Source of the DNA: Clitoria ternatea
Taxonomy: Eukaryota; Streptophyta; Magnoliopsida; Fabales; Fabaceae
Direction of reading: 5' to 3'
Length of the DNA stretch: 64,000 bases
Assembly (NCBI GenBank): GCA_037962975.1
Contig: CM075673.1
Span: forward strand, 14,926,001 to 14,990,000
A program made the translations under genes and the position numbers. Under the pieces are notes generated by a model. The model saw nothing but the letters and a program-made list of their open reading frames with translations, was not told where the DNA came from and made no database searches. Shown here one piece after another: positions 33,311 to 45,300 of the stretch; position 1 is the first letter of the stretch; the number at the start of each line of letters is the position of its first letter.

Positions 33311-35979
33311 GAATAGTAACTTAAAATAATATTATTTCTAATATAATAACAGATTTCTAAAAACGATATGAAAATAACCCAAAAATATAAAAGAGAAGTA
33401 TTCTTACCTTAGGATTTTAGCATAACCTTCTCCCAAAATAATTTACTTCTCTCTCTCACTTCCACCACTATCTCACTAGCACTACTATATTAAGAAAACT
33501 TAATCTGAAATTGTGAATTCTAAAGAAGAAATCCTTCGCTATTTATAGGAAAAAAATTTACTATACATTTCATTATTTTAATATAAAAGTACTATACATT
33601 TTTGAATTTTTTATTCCTGGTTACTGTACATCTTTTGAAAACTTCATACATACACAGTGTTTTGTGTAACATCCCGAATTTTATAAAAATGAATAATCGA
33701 TGAGAATAAATAATAAATAATTGTAGGTGAGTTGATTTGTGTCCCAAAAATATGGGAATAATGAAATTGGGATTTATTATGGATATTTATAATTTATTGA
33801 GTTTATGTGAGATAAAATTTTACCCAATTAGGATATGGGTGTCGGACCAAGTATCTCCGATTGAGATGCCTTTGGTCAGGGCTATTAAGAATATTATTGG
33901 GAATCCGAATCTATATTCGGAATAATTTTTGGAATTAGTATTAAGCCCGAACTGTGAGCCTGTTTGTTATAAAACGGTGAGATTTTAATGTGAAGCAAAA
34001 TGATAAAAATATAAACTCTCACTTCCTCTTCTCTATTCATGTCACTTCTTCTTCTCCTTCTTCTTCCTACTCTTTTCATTTCCTCTTCCACTCATCTTCT
34101 TCTTCCTCTTCTAAAAACCTTATGTATGGTGGTGTGCCTTCTCCTTCTTCATCTTCGTTTTCCTTCAAGCTTGGAAGAGATGACAATGGTGATTAGAAGT
34201 TCTCCCTCTCCCTTGTATTTTCGTTCTCTTTCTCTCATTCTTGGAGCTCACTCCCTTTTGCTTGAGGTAAAGTTTCCTCTCTATTTTCTTGAGCTCTAAC
34301 CCTTGGTTATGTGTTTGGGTTGTTGGGAGAGTGTTATATGTATGGGTTATGGAATGGGAACCATTTTTAGGCAAAACCCTAAGGTGGGGTGTTATAAATA
34401 TGTGTTTTTGTGTTGATGTAGAGGGGTACACGAAAATATGGTATTTGGTGCTGGAAGATGATGATTATTTATGAAGGTTGTTGGATTTTTAATGAAACCC
34501 TAATCCTAGGAATTGGGGGAAATGTAAAATGTGAGTAGAATGTGTGTTCAATGATGTGAGGGAATGATATTAATGAGGAAATGTAGCCATTGATGATGGT
34601 TGATGAATATTAATAATGGTGGTTGGGTTTTGATGAAACCCTAGCCTTAAGAATTTAGGGAAAATATGTAATATTGGTTTGAGGATTGATTTTAGGTGGA
34701 AATATATGATATTTAAAATATGGGTATTGTTGATGATGTTGGGAGGATACTTGTTAATGATGAGGGATGCCATTAATGGAGGTAAGTGGTTAATGGTGAT
34801 GGTTGAAAGTCATTAGTATGGGAACCTATAGATAAGTATGGCCTTTAAGTGAATAATGGTAAGTTTGAACACCAAAACCATGATGGTTGTGATAGGGTAA
34901 ACAAATGGAATAAGATTGTGATTTGATAAGGCCTTAGGCCATGATATGTGGTTGAGTGATGAGGGTCTTAAAAGAAGCTAAAAGGATCTATGATGACTTA
35001 TATGTGATTGGGAGTAATATTGGTAAGGATGTGACATTGTTGTTGTTGGGTTGGTTAGCCCTTTTGAGATCTAGAGAACCTTGGTTTTGGGAAAGGAATT
35101 CCCGAAGCCTAACACAATGGTATGAATTGGTGTTTAGCAAGTTTAAGACTTGATGTTGAGCTTTATGATAAGCTAGCAAATGTTTAGAATTAAGAGGAAT
35201 GCCTTGAGATGGCTTATTAATTGTATGAATGCATATGTATGTTGTGTAGATTGTATTTCGGACTATGTGGCGGAGCTTTCGGAGCATGCATTCGGATTTC
35301 GGCTCTTCCCTCGAGGTAGGAGAGGAGTTTACATTCAAATTGCATGAGTTATATAATTGATGATTATTGTATGGCTTGATACTCATGCCTGCCTTGCCAT
35401 GTTTATAGTGAAATGATATGAATGGCAAATTGTTGGCTATTGATGATAATGTATGTGTATATATGATGATGAATAACCCATGAGGGGTTGAAATATGTAC
35501 ATGTTAATGAACCATCCTTGAGGGGATGAAGTATATGTTTTGTGAATTGAGAATTTATGTGGATGATTGGCATTGAATGAGATGGCCATTGTGATGGTAT
35601 TGGTGATAAGTTTGAGGTTTATGCATAATTGAGGAACTCATAGAGTCAAATTGAGTTTTAGGTGATTTTGATGGCTTGGGTTAGTCCCAATAGCCCATAT
35701 ATATAGTTTATGACTTGTAGGAATTGGAATGGGCCAATTCCATTAAAAATAGGCCCTTGAGTTGCATAAAAGTGCCTCTAAATGGGTAAAACACATTTAT
35801 GCGCATAAGTCCCTCAATTTTGAGAATTTCTGAGTGAGGCCGATGGCCACACGTCACAAATAATATATTTTAGCTTATGAAAAATTTTGATGGTCATTGG
35901 ATTTGAATTGAATGAGATTGGGTGATTGGAAGTTGAAATTTTGGTGTTGTTCTGCATAAAAACAGCAGCAAGGCTGTTT

Positions 35980-36153
35980 TGAATCGATTCAAGGCCCTTT
36001 GAATCGATTCAAGAGGTGCTGTTTTCACTATTTTGGGCTCCAGGGGCGTTTGAATCGATTCATACGAGTTTGAATCGATTCAAGGCCCTCTGTTTGTCAA
36101 ATTTTAAGATTTTGGGACGCTTGAATTGATTCACACGAGCCTGAATCGATTCA
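35980..36153. repeat. Three doublets of TGAATCGATTCA palindrome
   Basis: Copies are at 35980, 36000, 36051, 36071, 36122 (one mismatch, tgaattgattca) and 36142. Each pair is spaced 20 bp start to start, and the pairs start 71 bp apart. The surrounding sequence is the reverse complement of the matching part of the solo LTR at 9522-12493. Confidence 0.95.
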
Positions 36154-38585
36154 GAGCCCTGTTATGGCCACTGTTGTGCTATTTTTCCAACTAGTCTGTT
36201 TTCTTTGCTGTTTTTGGCCCGTTTGGGCATCTTAATGACATTTTTGGCCTCCGAGTTCTTCACAAAAGTTGTAGATAATTATGTTACGGAGGTGTGAGAA
36301 TTGGTCTCACTTTAATTGGAGTTTTATAACTCTCATTAGGCAAAAAATACCGAACCTATTGCGTTCAAAAATTCAAGTTTAAGAGGGTTTTGAACCCAAC
36401 TTTTTATGGTGGTCAAATTGGGACTAATAGGTGATAATTATGGTATGTCCCACTATTATTAAGACTAAAAGTGAGCTTTTCTTATGTCTTAGTATTGAAA
36501 GTTAACATGAGCTTGTTATTACCTAAACCCCCCTTTATTGTGTAAAAGTAAGAGATTATGGTAGGGGTATATGATGATGGTGAGTCTAGGTGATAATGAT
36601 GTTGATTGACACACATTATGAGAGTATGAATATTCACCACTAATGATATTAAATGATGGTTGATCTATAACACACCTGATATAGTGATGAAACTAATGAG
36701 GGATGATTGTACGACAATATATTCATTACAAGTCGATGAATCGGAAATGATATTGATAATGAATGATGATGGGCGAGATTGTTAATCGTTCCATGAATAG
36801 AGGATGGTTGCTAATATTGATGATTTGTTGAATACTATTGTGTTGATACAAATGTGATCTTATATGTGTGGTTTGAATTGTATTTGTGAATTATTGTGAA
36901 TACCACACTAATATGTAAGACAATGGTTATGAATAATGAGATGAAAATCCATTAAATGAATGTGTGGTAATATTTATGAATGATATGTAATGATGTGATG
37001 CCATTGTGGTTGATCGCAAGTATTGACTTGCATGGATGATATGAAAAATATGTAAAATATATTTAGATGAAAATGCCACAATTAAAACTTGAAAATAATG
37101 GCTAAAACCAACTGTGATAACATCCACTAAGATGTATATGGTGGTGTTGGTGATTATGATGATGATAGTTGATGAGTGGCATTTAGGATGCACAGTGTGA
37201 GAAATGCATTTGATTGTATTGCATTACATCCATGGCATATCGATCGCTGTCTATATGGAATACTAGGGGGTTCCACTAGGCGGGCCCAGTGGGAGGGCGG
37301 CTCAGTGCACGAGCATTCTTGTTAATTCCCCTGTGACTCGGTGTGTGAGTCACGAAGCTGTCCATAGTTTGGTGACGAGGCACCCTATGTGGCGAGCCCA
37401 GTGGACGAGCGGCTCTATGGTGAGCGAGTTTACCTCGGTGTCCGACGGGGCACGGCTCTCTCGATGTGTGTTTGGGAGGGGCCCGTAGCACTTTTGGCAG
37501 GTGAGGCCATGTTGTTGATCCGCAAGTCACGGGGTGACTAATGCTACAGATGGGCGATAGCGGTTTGGTACCAGTAAAAGATGTTGTTGAGATGCATGCA
37601 TGCTTTGAGATATGTGTACACATTTTACTACTGCAGTAGGGGCATAATAGCACACCTATGCTTGACCCACAACTTAGTGTTTATTCCCACAGTCGGATCC
37701 GCATTTGTTGTTGATTATTCCATTGTGCATATGCATTAGCCATAAAAGCATTTGCCTATAGCATGGAGATATGCCAGAATATGATGATGATTGATGATGA
37801 TTGATGATGATTGAGATGATGGTATTGGTGTTGATGAGATGAGAAGTTAATATAATGAAAGACCACATAAAAGTAATGAATGATATGAATATATGAAATG
37901 ATGTTGAATATGACGATATGTATGATATGGCCCAATGTAATGAAGGGCTTATTTGTTTATGATTTGAAATGATGATGTTAGCCCATGGTGGTTTGATAGA
38001 AGACCAGAATGGTCTATGTTAATGATGTTGGCCCATTGTGGCGATGTGATAGATATGTGTTGGCCCATTGTGGCGGTGTTATAAATGTGTATATGCTTGC
38101 TTTGCTATGATTTGATGAATAAGCAATGAAATGAATATATATATTGTTGAATTAATAATCTATGATGATTGTTGTTGAGTATAGCAAAGCATACATGATG
38201 TTGATATGCATATGCACATAATTTCAATTGTATTCATATCGTCATTTTGAATGTATAACTCACTCTCCCATGTGGTCTCCTTTTTAGCATTGTGATGCAG
38301 GTTGCCATGGGATGAGTTCGGATTTTAATTAAAGCTTGGGTGAAGGTAAATAGTGGTAGAGGAAGTGCCTTGGCCGGCATCATTTATGAGTTCTTGTGTA
38401 ATGAATGAATTGATTATGAGAATGAAGATGATTTAGAGATTTTGAGTATGTATAAGATAATTCTTGAATTTGTGGATGGTGAATATATATGTAGAATGTA
38501 AAAGATAATTTGTTGTATATTAGAAAGATTGAAATTGAAAGATGTTCATTGATGATTGAGATAATCGGGAGAAGATTCCCGAATG

Positions 38586-38587
<2 letters not shown>

Positions 38588-38628
<41 letters not shown>
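38588..38628. repeat. (TA)n microsatellite
   Basis: A run of alternating T and A of about 35-40 bases lies near the 3' part of the 5.3-kb insertion. Confidence 0.95.
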
Positions 38629-38631
<3 letters not shown>

Positions 38632-39496
38632 TATCTTAGGCATTGCATGCTTATGTAATTATGTAAAATGATGATGGTTGTCTATTAGGTTTACGATATG
38701 CCATTGCATGCTTTGCCGAGCCTTTTCTCATATCGTCATATATGGGACTAGGCGTGTGCCCGGTATACACATTCTTCCGCTGTAAACACTATTATTTTCG
38801 TATACCATTATGGGCAATTTATCTATCGATCCAGCTTAGGGTTATTTAATCTCACCCTTGGATTTTCTGTGATTTGGGTCTTGATGTGATCATGGTGAAG
38901 TCTTGGAAATATTTTCAAACGCGAAAAATTTATTCACATTTTCATTAATTATGACGATCACATCGGGATTCGAGTACAGAAAATCAGGGGTACTATATTT
39001 TGCATAGTAACTGTCCGCAAAATTATTAAGTCAAATAGTAACCCTTCACTCGAATTATTTTAAATATTCAAAATGAGTCCTTTTTGAAATTTAGCGATAT
39101 TATATCAGTCCTCACTAATTTTATAATAAGTAATATAAAACTGAAATTTTAAAAATCTAAAATTTTCTGTTAATAAAAATTTATTGATACGTTTCCAATT
39201 TTTTAACGATTAGAAAAAATCAAGATTTTTCTCAAACTGATAATTTTTAGATAAGTCTACTTGAAATGGATTTTAGAAAATTTTCTTATAATTTCAATTC
39301 ACTTTCTTATAAATATTTTTAATTTTAGGTCACTTTATATGAATTTAAAATATATTATTTTATTAAAAAAATTCAAAAATTCCAAAAAAAATCTAAAAAA
39401 TCATAAATAATACGTAGATTAAAAAGTTCTAAAGAACCATAATCTAATTACTTTAAAATTTTAATATAAAAATAAAAATATGGGTGTTACAGTTGT

Positions 39497-39900
39497 CAGT
39501 GAGAGTGACTGATGTTGCATTATGAGCGAGTGATTTGGTATTGGTAAAACGATATAATGGTATAAGTTTAGAAAATTTTATATACTACAGTATTAATCAC
39601 ATTAGTGAAGTCGGATCTGCATGTATATGCATTTGACATAAAGGTTAAGATTGAAAAGTTATGGGACAGCTATAAATAATGATCTTGAATGTGATTTATT
39701 TAATTTATGATTATATGTGAATGTATCTTGATTAATGATTAAAATGATTATTGTTAGAACTGGATATGAAATGGCATATGTTGAGGCCAAATCTAATTCA
39801 GTATTTGTCATTTAACATATCTATGTTCACCCCCTAATAACCATTTTTGTTTCACTGAACTTGTAAGAGCAAAAGAATGGTGAATGACCATGGAGAATGA
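39497..39900 (+). repeat. Degenerate Tekay-type LTR relic
   Basis: Short blocks match the 37540-38300 part of the 5.3-kb insertion in the same order: gagcgagtgatttggta, agtcggatctgcatg, and a final caccccctaataacc/tttttgtttcactg segment. No ends could be fixed. It is probably the right remnant of the old element that the gttgt solo LTR entered. Confidence 0.45.
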
Positions 39901-39938
39901 CCTGAGGATCCGTGAGAATGATTAATGTATGTGTGGGT

Positions 39939-39939
39939 G

Positions 39940-39993
<54 letters not shown>
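39939..39993. repeat. (TA)n(TG)n compound microsatellite
   Basis: A run of about 20 bases of alternating TA passes directly into about 34 bases of alternating TG. Confidence 0.97.
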
Positions 39994-39995
<2 letters not shown>

Positions 39996-40230
39996 ATACT
40001 TGTATAGTTTTGATGTTATAAGCCTTGGCTAGCTCTTTTGATCATGATATATATTTTGTCTAATGAAGTAGGTATCTAGTAACCTTACTGGAGGTTTAGA
40101 ATTGTTTCTAATACCTATATAAATATATAAGTGATGATGTTTGTAAATTGATGTTTATGCCCAGGAATTGATAACATGTAGTGATAATGTTGAATTTATG
40201 ATCTCCTAAGGCATTTTTTCTTTTATTTCA

Positions 40231-40950
40231 AATATATATGGTTCAACATTCTTCCCTGAAAAGTTGAATCAGATAGAGGTTTTACTTTAAGAACCTTAAA
40301 AGAAGATTTTTTTTCTTCGTATGTGTAATTCATATCTTTCATGGCTTGGTGTTCTTCCATAAGGATTAAAACTAGATAAAGATTCTACCCTTAGAACCTC
40401 AAACGGAGACTTCTTTTTTTCTTCAAGTGTGTAATTCTTATTTTCTTAGCTCAACATCCTTCCTTGAGGACTTGAATCATAAGGGGGTTCTTATCTAATA
40501 TCCTCAAACGAAGATTTTTATCTTTTCTTCATTAGTGTAATTCATATTTTTAATTACTCAATGTCCTTTCCTAAGGACTTGAACCATGCAAAGGTTCTAT
40601 CCTGAGAATTTGAAAGAAAGATTTTCACTTGTTTTTCAAAGTAGCAAAGTTGAAAACTTAATGACTCAAAGTTTTACACTAAAAGGTTGAACTGGGCGGA
40701 AGTTCTATCTTAAGAACCTCTAGATGAGGAATTTCCATTTCTCTAAGTGTTGGAATTGAAAACTTCATGACTCATTGCTTTACACTAAAAGTTTGAATCA
40801 AGCAAAGGGACCGCATTATTCAACATTTTATACCTTGAAAGCTTGAACCGAGTAGAAGCTCTTCTCTAGAAGCCTTAAAGTGGCAAATTTTCCTCTTTAA
40901 GTGTTTGTGTCAAAAACTTCATAACTTAGTGTTTACACTAAAATCTATGA
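40231..40950 (+). repeat. Degenerate tandem repeat, unit about 105 bp
   Basis: Unit starts are recognisable at about 40231, 40342, 40448, 40554, 40662, 40757 (shortened), 40819 and 40919. Each begins with a variant of 'caacattcttcc-tgaggacttgaa' followed by an 'aggttcta-c-taagaacct' inverted word and a 'tgtgtaattcat' or 'gaaaacttcatgac' tail. Units are clearly diverged from each other. There is no coding frame through it. Confidence 0.8.
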
Positions 40951-42055
40951 CCTCATAACTATCTCTTCCTAAGCTAATAACGTATACATTTATCTAATGA
41001 ATTCTCTTTGTTAATGAAACTCTTTTCTCCATTGAGCAGGTGGAATATGGAGCTAGCCATAACTTTTAAAATTATTCGATTTTATTAGTGAAAAAATGAT
41101 TCAATTTAAGCGTATTGGTTAGTTACTGTCACATTTTTATTTTTAGTAAAATTGTATGAGATGCTCGTTGGCTCATAGTTTTATGGAGTTGTTGGTTTGA
41201 AAAAAAATATATCAACAATAAGAATTTTTCTCATGGGCAAGTGTTTGACTTAGCCGAGAATACATTATGATGTTATTTGAATGGGAAAATAATCTTTTAG
41301 CCAGTTTGATTTAAAAAATAGAATTGTAATTAGGTGTCATTATTATGAATAACGCATGGTAAAATATTATTAAAATGTACGAAAAATTGAGTAATTAAAT
41401 AAAAAAATGGTAGGAGATTAAAAGGGTAAAAGAATGAAAATGCAATTAAAGATATAATTATTGAACGTAAAAGAGAAGGAGAGCACGTTAACGTTGTTGT
41501 ATGGAATGATTACCAAAAGTCAAAAAGGTAGCATCAAAGACACTATACACGCGTCAGCAAGACAAACTCTGGCTGTCTTCCATTCGTCATTTGGCTTTAA
41601 GCCACGTGTCGGTAATTAATTAGAGAAAGAAACATCATAATCATAATATAATAGAATCCCCTTAGGGCTTAGGCCATTGTTGGTCACTGTAGAGAGTGAA
41701 CAAAGACACAGAAGGAAGCAGCGTTGTTGTTAAAAAAGCAAAAGAAAGAGAGAGCGATAGCACATCCTAATCACATCTCACAACTCACACTAATATCACT
41801 GTTTCTGTTACTAATACTAAACACAGAGAGAGAAACACAGAGTCGTTTTGGTTTCAATGTGAGTGTCGTACACCATACAACACACGCATGATGGGACCAT
41901 TTCCTTGCGTTTAAATTTTGATCTTTTTCCTGGACGACAGGATCCGACTCTGCCGCTTCACTCTTCTTCACCTTCCCTTCCCTCCCCTTTCAATATCCTT
42001 CAACCTTTTCTTTTTTTTATTTATCTCCGTTTCCTTTGTAACTTGACACACTCTC
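40951..42055 (+). promoter_or_regulatory. Upstream region and probable 5' UTR of the trihelix gene
   Basis: An ABRE/G-box type word CCACGTGTC lies at 41602-41610 (CACGTG core 41603-41608). From about 41690 the sequence turns GA/CT-rich (agagagcg, acacagagagagaaacac, then a CT-rich run at 41955-42000), which looks like 5' UTR. No confident TATA box was found. Short open frames upstream of the ATG do not look coding. Confidence 0.5.
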
Positions 42056-42346
42056 ATGGAAATGGAGGACCATCATCACCACCACCACCATCATGAACAG
42101 CAGCAACAGTTTGGCATCACCGATCTGAGGCAACTCATGAACGGACCGAGGTCCACCCATTTCCCCTCCATGCCGCCTCAACCTACGGCCGAGCTGTTTC
42201 CCGGCGGACACCCGAATCTCGCCGCCACGCAGCAACACTTCGAGATGATGATGTTTGGTCGTCAAGTGGTTGACATAATGCCTCGTTGCCTTCACGACTT
42301 TGGTTCAACTGATTCCGCTACTAATAATAATACTAGCATGGGTGGG

Positions 42347-42377
<31 letters not shown>

Positions 42378-44738
42378 TTGCTACTAGTACTCCTACCACC
42401 ACCACCAGTGCTTCAACTCCTCCGCTTAGTTGCTTAGAGGCTGAGACCACGGGTTGCATCACTGGTGATGCCTCCACTGGAAGATGGCCCAGACAAGAAA
42501 CTCTCACTCTTCTTGAGATCAGATCTCGTCTTGACTCTAAATTCAAAGAGGCTAATCAGAAGGGTCCCCTTTGGGATGAAGTTTCTAGGTACCACCAACA
42601 CTTCTCTTTTCCACTTGTTTCTTTTTTCTTTTAAAATAATTAACTCCGATATCTCTCGAGCAGGATTGTCTTACGCAGCGTTCTGAAAATAAAAATTCTT
42701 TGCTTTTTTTATTTGGGTCTGGAATTATTATTATTATTATTAATTAAGATGAAAAAAAGAAGGTGGACAAACAAGTTAATTATTTGATATTTGTGTGACT
42801 TGTTTTTGGTGACTGCACTTAAATGGTTTTAATTTGGTTAATTACTAGTGGTGAGATTAGGCTTTCTGGGAAATTTGAGATGATGATAATATGGCACAAT
42901 GCAATTTTGTTAAGGTTCTTGTCGATGGAAATGACAATACTATGCACTGCTTGTAATCTATACTCAATTTTCGATTATTGATATATATTGCGTACTCGAA
43001 AGTGTTTTCAAGTTCTTTATACCAAGATTAGTACGGCTATACCGCTGACCCTTTTTCCCTTTTTGAAATTATGTACCCTCTTTTAAGTGCAAGTGCTAGC
43101 TTCCCTTTTATTATCACTCAGTTTTTCGTCGATCAAAAATTCATTCAACTTTTGGTGAACCTTTTTTGCACCTACCTTATTCTAAATATCTACCTCATGG
43201 AATGACATCAACCGTAGGTAGGCTCTTCCTTCAATGAATCATCTCTATACCAATTCGATTGTTCATTTGCCTAGCTAGTCGTTTATGCTAAAACTAGGTT
43301 CCTACTTCCTACGCATAAAACATTATTGCATGACATAGCATTTATTTTTTGGTTATTAAATATTATTAATTATGAATGCTAGCTCATATGATTCACAACT
43401 CCCACTAGGGTTCCATCAATGAGCTTAGCTCTTAGCCTTTGTATTTTGTGTGTGTGTTGATGTTGATGAAGGATCATGTCTGAAGAACATGGATATCAGA
43501 GGAGTGGGAAGAAGTGCAGGGAAAAGTTTGAAAACCTGTACAAATATTACAAAAAGACAAAGGAAGGAAAAGCTGGAAGACAGGATGGGAAGCATTACAG
43601 GTTTTTTCGTCAACTTGAAGCCTTATATGGTGAAAACAGTAACCATGCCTCAATGCCAGAAACCAATTTTGGTGGCAGCAGCCTCCATTTTCACACAAGC
43701 AACCACAATAACCCTTCTCAAACAAATCAAGAAATGTTTCAGTCTCAGAATAGCCTCAGCCTCACCAACTCCACTGACTTGGACACGTCATCATCTGACG
43801 ACAATGATCATAACAGCACTGGTTTGGGACTCAAGGACAATGACTCCATGGAGAAGAGGAAAAAGAGGGTGAGTGGAAGAAGCTGGAAGGTGAAGATAAA
43901 AGACTTCATTGACTCACAGATGAGGAAGCTGGTGGACAAGCAAGAGGAATGGTTGGATAAACTCACAAAGACACTGGAACAGAAGGAGAAGGAGAGGGTG
44001 TTAAGGGAGGAAGAGTGGAGGAGACAAGAGGCGACGAGGTTGGAGAGGGAACAAAAATTTTGGGCTAAAGAGAGGGCGTGGATTGAAGCCAGGGATGCTG
44101 CTTTAATGGAGGCTTTGCAAAAATTAACAGGAAATGAAATGAAGAGTACTCAATCTCCAGAGGCTCTCATGGTAACTGGAATTCAAAACCACAGTGAAAA
44201 CCAAAATGAAGATGGAAGTGAAATATTAAATAGCACTGCTGCTAGAGGTGCTGAAAGCTGGCCAGAATCTGAGATCGCAAGGCTTCTACAGTTGAGAGCT
44301 GAGATGGAGGCGAGGTTCATGCAAAGTGGGTGTTCAGAAGAGGTTATGTGGGAGGAAATATCAACCAAAATGGCTTGTTTTGGTTATGAAAGAAGTGCTT
44401 TGATGTTCAAAGAGAAGTGGGAAAGTATCAGCAACTTTGCAAGGAAGGATCATGGAAGCAAAAAGCGCAAGGAAAACTCAAGAGGGTGCTTTTACTTCGA
44501 TAACAGTGAGCAATCTTCTCTATATAACCAAGGAGGTGCATATTGTGATATCAATGATCAAAGGCAAGAGACTGGGAGACTTCAAACAAATGATGGTTCA
44601 TCACCTTCGAATTCTAATGTTGGCATCGGCAACGCAGTTGCTGGTGATAATTGCTTTCCCTTCTTGATGAGTGATCAGAGTGGAACATTGTGGGAGAACT
44701 ACAACTTGAAGGTTAATAAAGAAAACCAAAACCCGTGA
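42056..44738 (+). CDS. PTL: PETAL LOSS-like trihelix (GT-2 type) transcription factor
   Basis: Two exons (42056-42588 and 43472-44738) encode 599 residues. The 883-bp intron is GT…AG, phase 2, splitting an Arg codon inside the first trihelix. The protein is a nuclear DNA-binding factor with two trihelix domains: residues about 143-207 (RWPRQETL…) and about 438-499 (ESWPESEIARLL … FKEKWESI). Between them is a long charged helix (about 321-396), typical of GT-2 factors and used for dimerisation. Basic nuclear-localisation-like runs are at about 305-321 and 508-511. A short FGITDLRQLM motif (19-28) is like the N-terminus of Arabidopsis PETAL LOSS, which limits growth between sepals and orients petals. 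Eight histidines (6-13) and nine alanines (98-106) are homopolymers. The sequence appears intact. Orthology to PTL rather than a near paralogue (GTL/DF1) is likely, not proven. Confidence 0.92.
42589..43471 (+). other. PTL: Intron of the trihelix gene
   Basis: The intron begins gtacca and ends gaag. Joining the exons restores the conserved end of the trihelix (WDEVSR, then IMSEEHGY). A frame reading on past 42588 gives a false 192-codon ORF. Nothing else was seen in it. Confidence 0.93.
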
Positions 44739-45300
44739 TCACGTATGAGAGTGAAATAAGGTTGACACTACTTAGAGGCCCGAAAATAATTCATTGTCTT
44801 TTATCTGAGATGATCTCACGTTGTGTAAGCAGGAGCTAACTGATGAGGGTTTATGTATAGAGACTGATGATGATAAGGGGGTCAATCTTATTAAAATTGT
44901 GGTGGGAATCAAGGTGAAAAATAATTTGTTCCAAGTCACGTACGTAATTTGTTGAGGGAGACATTTATGAGTTGTTGGGGTAAGAGTATGACACTAATTC
45001 AGGTTACTTATTCTCTTATGGCAGATTTCTCTTATATGCGTGCAAATGGGAATTTGCAAGTGTATCACTTAATAGGTTTCATCTCCAATGATGTTTATAT
45101 ATCACCTGTTGGTAACTCCTTCCTCACCCATCTTTGCATCTTCTTGTGTAATTTTGGGATATTTAGCATTGCCGGCCTTTTACGTTTGTTGGACTGGAGG
45201 CTGTAATTAATTAAGGTAGCAATTTCTTTGGGTTTTATTTATTGTTCAATATTTTTATGAACGGGGAGACTAGAGAGTACTGATGTATTGATGGATGTTG
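44739..45300 (+). other. Probable 3' UTR of the trihelix gene
   Basis: An AATAAGG-type word follows the stop at once, and TTTTTATGAA-type AT-rich sequence occurs near 45250. An 85-codon frame at 44949-45206 has no recognisable motif and is taken as chance. The 3' end was not fixed. Confidence 0.4.

Larger units (their letters stand above)
33665..38997 (+). mobile_element. 5.3-kb LTR-like insertion (probable giant solo LTR)
   Basis: This 5,333-bp insert with TSD ttttg (33660-33664; 38998-39002) interrupts the minus-strand solo LTR; the flanks rejoin exactly to the uninterrupted LARD LTR. It starts TGTAACATCCC like the Tekay-type LTRs here, carries TATAAAA at 33968, a CT-rich leader (34020-34170), a GAG|GTAAAG donor-like word at 34267 and acceptor-like words (tttttag 38281-38287; gatgcag 38294-38300), and ends TACTATA. 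It shares the TGAATCGATTCA doublets and a cttcacaaaagttgtagat word (36259) with other LTRs here. No PBS, gag or pol was found, so a solo LTR is the best reading. Short frames (CT-rich and others) are not genes. Confidence 0.82.
31097..39491 (-). mobile_element. Minus-strand solo LTR of the LARD family, itself interrupted
   Basis: With the nested insert removed (33665-38997 plus one TSD copy), about 3.06 kb remains, bounded by TG…CA and by gttgt at 31092-31096 and 39492-39496. It is the reverse complement of the LARD LTR, more diverged, with matching blocks such as the ccaaccaggag segment (31640), the agcaccctttcac segment (31785), the inverted TACTATT array (33118-33310), the TATA box (about 33541-33548) and the splice-donor word (about 33405). 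No interior, PBS or second LTR is present. Its 5' end on the minus strand is shorter than in the young LTR. Confidence 0.92.

Noticed and set aside
33990..34299. Ser/Leu-rich ORFs of 68-86 codons
   Set aside because: They arise from the CT-rich leader of the 5.3-kb insertion; composition only.
40231..40950. CRISPR-like array
   Set aside because: The repeats are diverged, have no constant spacer design, and the genome is a plant.
42589..42634. C-terminal end of a 192-codon ORF after WDEVSR
   Set aside because: It is intron read-through; the splice to 43472 restores the conserved trihelix.
43450..43872. 140-codon ORF overlapping exon 2 in another frame
   Set aside because: Shadow of the trihelix exon.
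44949..45206. 85-codon ORF after the trihelix gene
   Set aside because: No motif and no promoter or splice context; most likely chance in the 3' UTR.
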